Assembly (NCBI RefSeq): GCF_000688375.1 | Contig: NZ_JIAF01000004.1 | Span: 434,001 to 498,000, forward strand | DNA: 64,000 nt | From: Prevotella sp. HUN102 | GTDB lineage: Bacteria; Bacteroidota; Bacteroidia; Bacteroidales; Bacteroidaceae | Direction: 5' to 3' | Part shown: in pieces, positions 35,545-43,511 of the stretch | How positions within the stretch are numbered: the stretch's first letter is position 1 | Layout: the number at the start of each line of letters is the position of its first letter | Program-made: the position numbers and the translations under genes | The notes under the pieces: model-generated | What the model was told of the DNA's origin: nothing | Database searches by the model: none | What the model saw: the letters and a program-made list of their open reading frames with translations, nothing else

Positions 35545-36405
35545 ATGAAAGCATTACTGTTCTTTATGGCTTTGAGCCTCGGTATGACTGCCAAAGCCAA
35601 CAAAACGCTGAGCAACGACACCATCGTGGTGGAGCATCCTGACAAGGTTACAATCATCAGTTCCGATTCTCTGCAAAGCATTCTGATAGAGGGAACGCAG
35701 AAAAACCCCAACTATCGCTATGAAAGCAGACTGGAACTGGTAGACAGCAACTACGTAAGCACGTCGTCGATGAACGCCGATACGTGGGAATTATCGTTCA
35801 ATCCGTTCAAGAAAAAAGAGTCCAAAACGAAGAATCAAGTGTCCAGTTGGTTCGCATTCGGCTTTTCAGACGCACTCGGAACCCCTGAGAATGTAGACAT
35901 AAAGCCTTTCAAGTCGTGGGAATTATGGGTGGTTTTAGCCGATGCGGAAATACATCCTTGGAACAATCATCACGCCTTTTCTGCCGGAATAGGACTTGAC
36001 TGGCGCAATTTCCGTATGGTGGACGACTACCGTTTCATTGCCAAAGACAATCAAATCGTGGTTGATAAATATCCCGATGGTGTGCGCCCTAAGTTCTCAC
36101 GCATCAAGGTTTTCAGCCTCAACGTGCCTCTGCGCTATCAGTATCAGGGAAAGAAGTTCGGCTTTTCAGTCGGTCCCGTGGTGAATTTCAACACTTACAG
36201 CAGCGTGAAAACACGTTATGCGCTTGACGGGAAAGACATCAAGGAGATACACAAGAATGCCAAAGTAAACCCAATTACCATTGATTTTATGGGCACGCTC
36301 CACGTGGCTGGCTTCGACCTTTACTTCAAGTACAGTCCCTGCAATATGCTGAAGTCCGACTATGCGCCGAAGTTCCAGACGCTTTCGTTCGGCTTTATAC
36401 TCTAA
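35545..36405 (+). CDS. Probable outer-membrane beta-barrel protein of the sigma operon
   Basis: A 286-aa protein with signal peptide (MKALLFFMALSLGMTAKA). The first third is polar; the rest alternates hydrophobic and polar residues as in a small barrel (WELWVVLADAEIHPW, AFSAGIGLDW, LNVPLRYQYQGKKFGFSVGPVVNF, AGFDLYFKYSPCNML, FQTLSFGFIL), with a C-terminal aromatic-hydrophobic strand. Last gene of the operon; a hairpin follows. Likely the target or sensor output of the sigma factor, by inference from context only. Confidence 0.75.
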   Translation: MKALLFFMALSLGMTAKANKTLSNDTIVVEHPDKVTIISSDSLQSILIEGTQKNPNYRYESRLELVDSNYVSTSSMNADTWELSFNPFKKKESKTKNQVSSWFAFGFSDALGTPENVDIKPFKSWELWVVLADAEIHPWNNHHAFSAGIGLDWRNFRMVDDYRFIAKDNQIVVDKYPDGVRPKFSRIKVFSLNVPLRYQYQGKKFGFSVGPVVNFNTYSSVKTRYALDGKDIKEIHKNAKVNPITIDFMGTLHVAGFDLYFKYSPCNMLKSDYAPKFQTLSFGFIL

Positions 36406-36517
36406 ACGGTTGGGTTCGGGGCTGCCCCGAACCCACACTTGAAAGGCAGAAAGCTGACAAATGGATAAGAATACAGCCCCATAAATACAGCCAAATAACA
36501 GAAATGGCAAAAAAGCA

Positions 36518-36559
36518 GCGTGGAAGCGTTTGATGTTGAATCATCAGATACTTCCACGC
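36518..36559. terminator. Hairpin between convergent genes
   Basis: GCGTGGAAG (36518-36526) pairs with CTTCCACGC (36551-36559), with an inner TGATG/CATCA; it serves the sigma operon on the plus strand and the desulfidase gene on the minus strand. Confidence 0.65.
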
Positions 36560-36599
36560 ATTCTTTATATAAACCTAAATAGAACAGTATTTCTTTCTA

Positions 36600-37898
36600 T
36601 CAGCAGTTACCCTTATTGGTCATAATGCTGAGCACCATATCGTCGGTAGCACACATTGCATCCTTTCCGAGGCTCGTAAGGTTGCGGATAGAGCGGTCTA
36701 CGTCCTGATCGATAATGCCTTCGGCTTCCGTTACGTGGCGGCCTTCCATAGAAAGCATTGCCGAAAGCACGGCAGTAGACACTCCCGAGGAAATCTTCAA
36801 CGAACAACTGGGCTTCGCACCGTCGCAGATCATACCCGTAAGATTGGCAATCATATTCTTTACGGCGTAGCAGATGTTGTTGAAATTGCCCCCCATCAGA
36901 TAGGTTATACCACAACTGGAGCCCGTGCTTGCCACGATGCAGCCGCAAAGTGCCGACAAAGCTCCGAGACTCTGCTTGATATAGATGGCCGTGAGATGGC
37001 TCAAAGTGAGCGCACGGATGAGCTCTTCGGGCGTATTTTCGTTTTCCTTGGCAAACACCACCACCGGATTCGTGGCACAGATACCCTGATTTCCCGAACC
37101 GCTGTTGCTCATCACGGGCACCATTGCGCCGCCCATACGTGCATCGCAAGCCGATGCCGTCTTGGAAATGATGTGCGAATAGATGCTGTCGCCGAAGATA
37201 CCGCGGCTCAAAGGACGGTCCATCGTCTTGCCCAAGCAATGTCCGTAGTTGCCTTTCAGTGCTTCTGCGGCCGCTTTCATATTGTATCGTTTGGCTTCGA
37301 GAATGAAACGTATCTCATCGACGGGCGTCTCGGTGGCAAAATCCCACACCATACGCAGGTTCAGCTCGATGTCTTTCTTCACTTCCTCCGTAGCCGACGA
37401 TGTATCCGTCTGCGCATCGAGGAGCACGTTTCCGTTTTCCTCTTCATAAATAAAGTTTGTATGCGTGTGCGAAATGACGGCTTTCGCTGTTTTGCCGCCT
37501 GCCTCGCAGATGATTTCAATGTAGAGTTTCTCGGTTATTCCCTCCTTCAGCTTGATGTCGATGTGATTTTCCTCCACATATTTCTTGCCCTCCTCGAGCG
37601 TTTCAGGCGTAAGATCCTTGATAACTTCGAGCTGATAGCTCGACTTTCCGATGAGTGCGCCGAGCGAGATGGCGATAGGGAGTCCTATCATTCCCGTTCC
37701 CGGAATGCCCACGCCCATTGCATTCTTCAGAATATTGGCTGAAAGATTTGCCTGTATCTTTTCAGGCTTCTGTCCCAGCAGTTCCGTTGCACGCGCGGTA
37801 CAGAGTGCCACGGCCATAGGTTCGGTACATCCAACGGCAGGAACCACCTGACGGTGAATCAAGTCAATGATTTGTTCGCGTATGTTTTTCTCAAGCAT
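36600..37898 (-). CDS. L-cysteine desulfidase / UPF0597 (YhaM-type) family protein
   Basis: A 432-aa protein of the serine dehydratase alpha-chain-like UPF0597 family. VVPAVGCTEPMAVAL and ICDGAKPSCSLK contain cysteines expected to hold a [4Fe-4S] cluster; NSGSGNQGI and GGNFNNICYAVKNM are family signatures. Members degrade L-cysteine to sulfide, pyruvate and ammonia, and are cytosolic. The frame is open upstream to 37958, but MLEKNIREQ at 37898 fits the family and a TACATTTG box lies at 37924-37931. Single gene. Confidence 0.88.
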   Translation of the reverse strand: MLEKNIREQIIDLIHRQVVPAVGCTEPMAVALCTARATELLGQKPEKIQANLSANILKNAMGVGIPGTGMIGLPIAISLGALIGKSSYQLEVIKDLTPETLEEGKKYVEENHIDIKLKEGITEKLYIEIICEAGGKTAKAVISHTHTNFIYEEENGNVLLDAQTDTSSATEEVKKDIELNLRMVWDFATETPVDEIRFILEAKRYNMKAAAEALKGNYGHCLGKTMDRPLSRGIFGDSIYSHIISKTASACDARMGGAMVPVMSNSGSGNQGICATNPVVVFAKENENTPEELIRALTLSHLTAIYIKQSLGALSALCGCIVASTGSSCGITYLMGGNFNNICYAVKNMIANLTGMICDGAKPSCSLKISSGVSTAVLSAMLSMEGRHVTEAEGIIDQDVDRSIRNLTSLGKDAMCATDDMVLSIMTNKGNC

Positions 37899-38016
37899 AG
37901 TGTATAAATTGTCAGTTACGGTGCAAATGTAGTGAAAATTTGGGAAACGCAAGGGCAAAATGCGAAAAAAGATGGAAAACTATTGCACAACGCCTTTGCC
38001 AAGGAGGCATTGCGGA

Positions 38017-38394
38017 TTAGGCTTTCAGATTCTGTATTTTCATCTTCCTGTCCACCGAATAGGTCTTGCTGTTGGCATCCACATACTCAAAAAGCAGCAG
38101 CGACTTGTCGAGCAGTAGTGCCCGCAATGGATTAGTCTTGTAGCCGCCTTCGGTATAGAGCAGTTCGGCCAACATTCCCAGACGGTCTATCCGTTCTTCA
38201 GGTTTCCATTGTTCGTAGGAATATTCGATGAGTTCCTCCACCGACATATTGCGCAACAGTTCGTAGTCGCCCACGTATTGCCGGTAAAGATCCTTCATAG
38301 CATCGTCGCGCTTGTCTTCCTTCTTTTCGAGAAAGCGTGATATTGCCGCCATAAACTCTTCCAGTATTCTCAGGAAATAATCTTGCTGCACCAT
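38017..38394 (-). CDS. Uncharacterised helical protein (DUF6483-like)
   Basis: 125 residues beginning MVQQDYFLRILEEFMAAISRFLEKKED, almost wholly helical, with a charged N-terminal half and NPLRALLLDKSLLLFEYVDANS near the end. The opening resembles a small family I recall as DUF6483; uncertain. No signal peptide or membrane segment from this start. The longer frame from 38457 would add a hydrophobic stretch but spans a TATTTTTG promoter box (38418-38425), so the shorter start is preferred. Cytosolic, function unknown. Confidence 0.72.
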   Translation of the reverse strand: MVQQDYFLRILEEFMAAISRFLEKKEDKRDDAMKDLYRQYVGDYELLRNMSVEELIEYSYEQWKPEERIDRLGMLAELLYTEGGYKTNPLRALLLDKSLLLFEYVDANSKTYSVDRKMKIQNLKA

Positions 38395-38606
38395 TGCACT
38401 CCTTATTATATAAGGTGCAAAAATAAGGAAAAAGAACGAGATAAAGCCATATTTCAAGCATAAATTCTCAATCGGCAGCCTTCATTCGAGCAGCATCGCA
38501 GCCTCATCCTCCCATTATTCGCCCGAAGAGGAGAAACGATTCTGCCGTCAATTCGCCCCTTGCGACGCCTCATCGCATAGCCTTCCATTCAGCGCAAACT
38601 CCGAAA

Positions 38607-39002
38607 TCTGTAATAAATAATTACGCTAAAAAGCACATTATTTTTCTTCAATCCAGAGATTTTCAAGCCTTGCCCGGACGCTTAAAAGCGATTTTTCGGA
38701 CGTTCGGAATGCAAGAAAGCGAAGACTGCAATGTATTCTTGCGAAGAACGTCTGCCGATTGTCGCAAGAATGCAAGGCGAATATTCGAGGAATGGAGGGG
38801 AAAATAAGGTCGTCTGTTCCGTTTTATTGTCCCATTTGCGAACTCATTGCAAATATTTCATTGCACAGATATGCTATTTAGCGAGTAGATTCCTTGATAT
38901 ACAAACGATTACGATTGCACGCTCAAAACTCGCGTATTTGAAAACGAAAAATATTTTGTTGAAAATAAACGAATTATGGAGACTGTTTTGTAAATAATAT
39001 TC
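38607..39002. repeat. Long phased-palindrome element, copy 3
   Basis: Left end TCTGTAAT at 38607 and right TTTGTAAA at 38987. Sites AAAGCGAAG, CTTGCGAAG and TGTCGCAAG are centred at 38720, 38742 and 38764, a degenerate fourth at 38786; the first lies 113 bp from the left end as in copies 1 and 2. No gene in 38395-39181. Confidence 0.72.
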
Positions 39003-39181
39003 GCATTCTGGCATTATCCCATTCGCACATTCCTGTCGTATAAATCTCTATCCCGAAATCCATAAAAAGGCTTCTGCGCCATCAACATAATCTGCAAGGG
39101 CTTCATTTGCTGGTAAATAATATCAATTATAATGCGTATCTGCAAATAAAAGTTAAATTATTGCGATTTATTATACGTTTA

Positions 39182-39213
39182 TTTGGTTTATAAAATAAAC
39201 TACTTTACCTTTG
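39182..39213 (+). promoter_or_regulatory. Promoter of the membrane protein / winged-helix pair, with operator in its spacer
   Basis: TTTG (39182-39185), 20 nt, TACCTTTG (39206-39213). The spacer begins with the palindrome GTTTATAAAATAAAC (39186-39200). Confidence 0.75.
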
Positions 39214-39255
39214 CATCGTAAAGACAAATGAAGTCTTTTTAATTTTAAGTATAAA

Positions 39256-39270
39256 GTTTATAAAATAAAC
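39256..39270. promoter_or_regulatory. Second operator-like palindrome
   Basis: Exact second copy of GTTTATAAAATAAAC, 70 bp after the first and downstream of the predicted transcript start. Both copies are followed within 12 bases by CTACCT or TTACCT. Confidence 0.65.
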
Positions 39271-39340
39271 CAGTCTACCTGATATAAGTTCTATAAAAAG
39301 AAAGGACGAACATCGGGACGGACACAAAAAAAAGAAAACT

Positions 39341-39976
39341 ATGGAAAAGAAAGAACAGGAAATGACTGCTGCGCGCAGTCTTGAAATCATCAGCAAGAGT
39401 CTGGAGGCCAATCGTAGGGAAATGAGCCGGCAGATGGGTACGCCAATGCTGGTCTGGGGAGTGCTGGTTATGGTAACGGCATTGGTAATCGGGCATCTGT
39501 GGATTCATAACGGAGGACCTGTATGGAATCTGCTTTGGGCACCGATGACAGTTATCGGCTTCGTTTTGGAGCATTACGCAAAGAAGAGAATCGGACAGAA
39601 AGGCGTCCAGAGTTTTATCTCCCGTATGGTAGGGGCAACTTGGTTGAGCTTCTGTTTCTTTGCACTTGGAATGTGGGGCTGTATTGCATTGGTTGGAAAT
39701 CTCGGCACACCAGTCCATTATTATTTGCCATTTACAGGCTTTCTCGCACTCCTTATGGGGTTTGCCTCCTGTATAACAGGTTTCATCGTCAAGAAAAATA
39801 TATTGATTTGCTCTGGATTTATCGTCGGATTTGGTGGACTGATTGCTGATTTCTACATTGACAATGGTTATGAATTGCTGATTATCGCTGCTGCCGCACT
39901 GATAGGATTGGTGTTGCCGGGCTTGTATTTCAATCGGCAGAGCAAAGAATGCGCGAAGGAGGAAGCCTATGTTTAA
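39341..39976 (+). CDS. Multi-pass membrane protein, unknown function
   Basis: A 211-aa protein: 30 polar residues (SLEIISKSLEANRREMSRQMG), then about six hydrophobic segments (TPMLVWGVLVMVTALVIGHLW, LLWAPMTVIGFVLEHY, TWLSFCFFALGMWGCIALV, YLPFTGFLALLMGFASCITGF, ILICSGFIVGFGGLIADFYI, LLIIAAAALIGLVLPGLYF). No known transporter motif. It overlaps the next gene, a winged-helix regulator, by 8 bp, so the two are translationally coupled and probably form a unit. Confidence 0.85.
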   Translation: MEKKEQEMTAARSLEIISKSLEANRREMSRQMGTPMLVWGVLVMVTALVIGHLWIHNGGPVWNLLWAPMTVIGFVLEHYAKKRIGQKGVQSFISRMVGATWLSFCFFALGMWGCIALVGNLGTPVHYYLPFTGFLALLMGFASCITGFIVKKNILICSGFIVGFGGLIADFYIDNGYELLIIAAAALIGLVLPGLYFNRQSKECAKEEAYV

Positions 39977-40253
39977 GCCGCTCGACCCACTACTGCACAG
40001 CGAACTCCGGTTGGCGATAATGGCTTTGCTCAGCAATGTGGAAGAAGCTGACTTCATCTACATCAAGGAACAGACCAACGCAACGGCCGGAAACCTGAGC
40101 GTGCAGATAGAAAAATTGCAGAAAGCAGGCTACATAAAGGTGGAAAAGGGATTCGTGGGTAAGAAGACCCGTACCACTTGCAGCATTCTTCCCAACGGAA
40201 CGGCAGCTATGATGGCCTACGTGGAGGCGTTGAAGACTTATCTCCCAAAGTAG
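39969..40253 (+). CDS. Winged-helix transcriptional regulator
   Basis: A 94-aa single-domain DNA-binding protein of the MarR/ArsR-like winged-helix type: LDPLLHSELRLAIMALLSNVEEADFIYIKEQTNATAGNLSVQIEKLQKAGYIKVEKGFVGKKTRTT shows helix-turn-helix and wing. No separate ligand domain. Because two identical palindromes flank the start of its own transcript, it very likely represses the operon. A bidirectional terminator follows. Confidence 0.9.
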   Translation: MFKPLDPLLHSELRLAIMALLSNVEEADFIYIKEQTNATAGNLSVQIEKLQKAGYIKVEKGFVGKKTRTTCSILPNGTAAMMAYVEALKTYLPK

Positions 40254-40269
40254 TTCTCCACAACATACA

Positions 40270-40307
40270 AAAGCTCCCCACTTTGCATCTGCAAAATGGG
40301 GAGCTTT
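40270..40307. terminator. Bidirectional terminator
   Basis: AAAGCTCCCCA (40270-40280) pairs with TGGGGAGCTTT (40297-40307), between convergent genes ending at 40253 and 40312. Confidence 0.85.
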
Positions 40308-40311
40308 CCTT

Positions 40312-42279
40312 TTATGCTTCATTGCTGATTGTCTGCACGTATTCGTGCAATCGCTGATAGAACGGGTGCCTTGTCAATGTTGCGGCATTGCCGAGTATGA
40401 TGAGCTTCATTCGGGAACGGGTAATGGCAACGTTCATACGCCGGAGGTCTTTCAGGAATCCTATCTGGCCGTCTTCGTTGGCACGCACCATAGAAATGAG
40501 AATCACGTCTCGCTCCTGTCCCTGAAATCCGTCCACCGTATTCACGCTGATCAGATGACGGTAGGGTTTGAAGAACTCCCGTTTCCTGATCAGGCGTCGG
40601 AGAAACTGCACCTGTGCACGGTAGGGAGAAATCACGCCTACGTCTATCTGCTCGTCGAGAATGCGCCGTTTGCCTATCTTCGTGAAGTAATCCTGAAGCG
40701 TTTGCAGCGTGAGTTCGGCTTCGCCTATGTTGATTCGTCCGAAACTCTCGCCCACGAACTGCTCCAGAAAGGCCTTGTCGGCATTTGCCTTTTCAGGAGA
40801 AGGAGCTGCCGGAGAAGAGGACTCCTCTATGTCTTTGCGTTCGGAGGTGTCAATCCACATTATCGGATGGTCGTAGTCGAGAATGCCGCGGTACTTGATT
40901 TGCGGCGCACTCTCCACCATCCCACCGTAGAACCAGTCGGAGGAGAAGCGCATTATCTGTTCGTTCATCCTGTACTGCACCTTGAGCAGCGTTACCACTT
41001 CGGGCTTGTTCTCCACGATTCGCTCCATCAGCGTCTTGCCCAGACCTGCCCGCAGGGATGCAATGCTCTTCACTGTTGGCGGAAGCTGACAATGGTCGCC
41101 GGCAAGAATCACGCGCGATGCCCGACGGATGGGAATCCAGCAGGCTGCCTCCAAGGCCTGTGCAGCCTCGTCTATGAATAATGTGCCGAACTTCTGCCCT
41201 TCCATTATCCGGCTGTTGGCACCCACCAATGTGGAAGCCACCACACGGGCTTCGCCGAAGAGTTCGCTGTTGATGCGTATTTCCAGTTCCGTGGCGCGGC
41301 TCTTGAGCCTTTCCAGCTTCTGATGGTAATTCTCCGAGCCACGTTTCCGGTTCGTTCTCAACTGTCTGATGGCCTTGCGCAGCGACCACAGCTCGGAATA
41401 TTCGGGATGTGCCTCGAATTTCCGCTCATAAGTGAATCCCAGCATTTTGTCATTGACACGCGTCGGATTCCCGATTCGCAGCACGTTGATGCCCCTATCC
41501 ACGAGTTTCTCGCATATCCAGTCCACGGCCATATTGCTCTGGGCGCACACGAGCACCTGACTTTCGCGCATCAGCGTTTCGTTGATAGCCTCGACGAGCG
41601 TGGTAGTCTTTCCCGTTCCCGGAGGTCCGTGTACAACGGCCACGTCCTTAGCCCACAACACTTCGTTCACAGCCTGTTCCTGCGTGGGGTTCAGCCAAGG
41701 AAAGCGTGTGGGAGCGAAGGAGAATTTCTCTGCTTTTTGTTGCGAATAAAACAGATCTCGGAGCAAGGCGAGCCGTCCGTGCTTTGCGGCGATGGTTCTG
41801 TCGAGTGCATCAAACATCATCTGATACGACGTTTCGTCGAACGAGAGCTGGCAGCCCACTTCGTCCGCCGCATTCTGAAGGTCGATCACAGGCGCGCTGT
41901 CGGGCACGCTCACTACCATTCTCTCTCCATCGACATAGGAAACGATGCCCGTGAAATTGAAATAACGTATTCCCGACAGCTTCGCCGTCTGTCTTTCATC
42001 GCCCTTCCTTGCCGTGAAGAAAGCCACCGGACGACCAAATTCAAAGCCGTGCTCAATGTCGAGGTCCTGCGTTCTGAACACTTCCACCACACGCTGATTG
42101 AGCGAATTGTAATAACTCTTGCCCACCCGCAATGGAAACCACGCATCGCCCCGCTTCACTTTCCGCTGAATGCCCGTTGCTTCGGTCTGTTTCCGGAAAG
42201 TTTCCTTCTCTGCATAATATTCCATCTGCAAGAGCAGCTTCTGCCTTTGCAGTGCCTGTATCGGTGATTCTTGTTGCAT
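40312..42279 (-). CDS. UPF1/IGHMBP2-like superfamily I helicase
   Basis: A 655-aa SF1B helicase. After an N-terminal beta-barrel region come Walker A HGPPGTGKTTTLVEAI, motif II LFIDEAAQALEA, motif III GDHCQLPPTVKS, motif V TVDGFQGQERDVILISMVR and motif VI NVAITRSRMKL. These proteins unwind DNA or RNA 5' to 3'; the bacterial forms are little studied and probably act in repair or RNA turnover. The frame continues upstream to 42408, but MQQESPIQAL at 42279 is preferred: a TATCTTTG box at 42288-42295 leaves a leader of only a few bases. Confidence 0.9.
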   Translation of the reverse strand: MQQESPIQALQRQKLLLQMEYYAEKETFRKQTEATGIQRKVKRGDAWFPLRVGKSYYNSLNQRVVEVFRTQDLDIEHGFEFGRPVAFFTARKGDERQTAKLSGIRYFNFTGIVSYVDGERMVVSVPDSAPVIDLQNAADEVGCQLSFDETSYQMMFDALDRTIAAKHGRLALLRDLFYSQQKAEKFSFAPTRFPWLNPTQEQAVNEVLWAKDVAVVHGPPGTGKTTTLVEAINETLMRESQVLVCAQSNMAVDWICEKLVDRGINVLRIGNPTRVNDKMLGFTYERKFEAHPEYSELWSLRKAIRQLRTNRKRGSENYHQKLERLKSRATELEIRINSELFGEARVVASTLVGANSRIMEGQKFGTLFIDEAAQALEAACWIPIRRASRVILAGDHCQLPPTVKSIASLRAGLGKTLMERIVENKPEVVTLLKVQYRMNEQIMRFSSDWFYGGMVESAPQIKYRGILDYDHPIMWIDTSERKDIEESSSPAAPSPEKANADKAFLEQFVGESFGRINIGEAELTLQTLQDYFTKIGKRRILDEQIDVGVISPYRAQVQFLRRLIRKREFFKPYRHLISVNTVDGFQGQERDVILISMVRANEDGQIGFLKDLRRMNVAITRSRMKLIILGNAATLTRHPFYQRLHEYVQTISNEA

Positions 42280-42461
42280 AACGGCTGCAAAGATAACAAT
42301 TCTTTCCCTTTCTTCAAGTCTGTATCGGGGCTTACTTTTGAGAAAACGCCTGTCGCACGTAATGCTTTCTGCTGATAACCCAAGGTTCAAAGGATTGCCA
42401 AACAGCAAGGGAAAGAATGCTTCTCCTTGGTTTCCATTCTCCGATTCAGCACCTTTACAAT

Positions 42462-42549
42462 AGTTTCACTCTAGTGAGAAAGTTTTTTCACTGTAGTGAA
42501 AAAACTTTTTCATTGCAGTGAAAAAATTTTCTCACTGCAATAAAACTAT
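42462..42549. repeat. Array of TTTCACT/AGTGAAA palindromes, 22-bp period
   Basis: Four consecutive 22-bp units at 42462, 42484, 42506 and 42528, each centred on a near-palindrome of the form TTCACTGYAGTGAA. The units differ by a few bases. They fill the spacer between the helicase and Fic genes, which are co-oriented. Confidence 0.82.
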
Positions 42550-42642
42550 TACTGATTCAGTATAAACGCAATTGTAAATCCTGATAAACCTTAATTGAGA
42601 ATAAGGTATCAGGATGTCAGATAAGATACAAAGATTTGATTG

Positions 42643-43425
42643 CTAAAAGAAAAGGAACGTTCTGCTGCCTTTTCGCTTCTGTTCCAAAGCGTCTTCCATC
42701 TGCTTGAAGGCTGCCTTGAAGAAGAAGTTTATCAGATATTCGTCCGTACCTTCGGTGCGCTTCGCCCGCAGCGCATCAATGTATTCCCCTCGGTCTTCCT
42801 TACAGATAATCAATTCGGGAAGTCCGAAATTTAAGAGAATATAGTTGGAAAGCAAACGCCCTGTTCGTCCATTGCCATCCCTGAAAGGGTGCAGATATTC
42901 GTAAAAGCCGTGGAAACGAGCTGCGATAATCATCGGATGAATTTCCTTCGCCTGCATTGCTCTCGAAGTTGATTCCATCAGTCGCGGCACTTGGGCAATC
43001 AAAGTCTTGTGTTCACCGAAAACCGTATCGCCGGCTGCCATATCCACGGTTGTAAATGCTCCGGGAACGGCTCCCGGAACTTTGTAAGGCAATGTATGAA
43101 GAGTTACCAAACGATTCACGGTCTTCAGCAGTTCGACATCAAACGGATGGGAAAGATTCGCGTGCAACCATTCGTATGCAGCAAAATGTTCGGCCATTTC
43201 CTGACATTCCAACAAGGATTTCCCGACAGGATGATAGCCCAGCCCTTCTTCAAACAAAGCTCTGGTATCGTCTACTGAAAACGAAGAGCCTTCAATACCA
43301 CAGCTATGACAAGAGAACATAATCTCGGAATACGTCCGAAACTCCTGTTCTCCCATTGGACGGCTGATTTGTTCCCTGTAATCAACAGCCAACTGGTCGT
43401 ATTTCTTAATCGCGTTTGCAAACAT
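42643..43425 (-). CDS. Fic-domain protein (probable AMP-transferase, class II)
   Basis: A 260-aa Fic protein. The catalytic motif HPFRDGNGRTGR is intact with His179 as base. An N-terminal SCGIEG matches the inhibitory (S/T)xxxE(G/N) helix of class II Fic proteins, so the enzyme should be self-restrained. Such proteins usually transfer AMP to Tyr, Ser or Thr of a target; the target is unknown. No antitoxin gene is beside it, as expected for class II. The TATATTTG box ends four bases before the ATG, so the transcript is likely leaderless. Divergent from the ABC ATPase gene. Confidence 0.92.
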   Translation of the reverse strand: MFANAIKKYDQLAVDYREQISRPMGEQEFRTYSEIMFSCHSCGIEGSSFSVDDTRALFEEGLGYHPVGKSLLECQEMAEHFAAYEWLHANLSHPFDVELLKTVNRLVTLHTLPYKVPGAVPGAFTTVDMAAGDTVFGEHKTLIAQVPRLMESTSRAMQAKEIHPMIIAARFHGFYEYLHPFRDGNGRTGRLLSNYILLNFGLPELIICKEDRGEYIDALRAKRTEGTDEYLINFFFKAAFKQMEDALEQKRKGSRTFLFF

Positions 43426-43429
43426 AGTG

Positions 43430-43437
43430 CAAATATA
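43430..43437 (-). promoter_or_regulatory. -7 box of fic (leaderless)
   Basis: Minus strand TATATTTG ending four bases before the ATG at 43425. Confidence 0.65.
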
Positions 43438-43498
43438 ACACCTTTCAACTGAACAACAAGTATTTAAAGATATTTTGACAGAATAAAATAATAAATAT

Positions 43499-43506
43499 TA
43501 TCTTTG
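43499..43506 (+). promoter_or_regulatory. -7 box of the orphan ABC ATPase (leaderless)
   Basis: TATCTTTG ending five bases before the ATG at 43512; faces away from the fic promoter within an 86-bp spacer. Confidence 0.65.
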
Positions 43507-43511
43507 CACGT

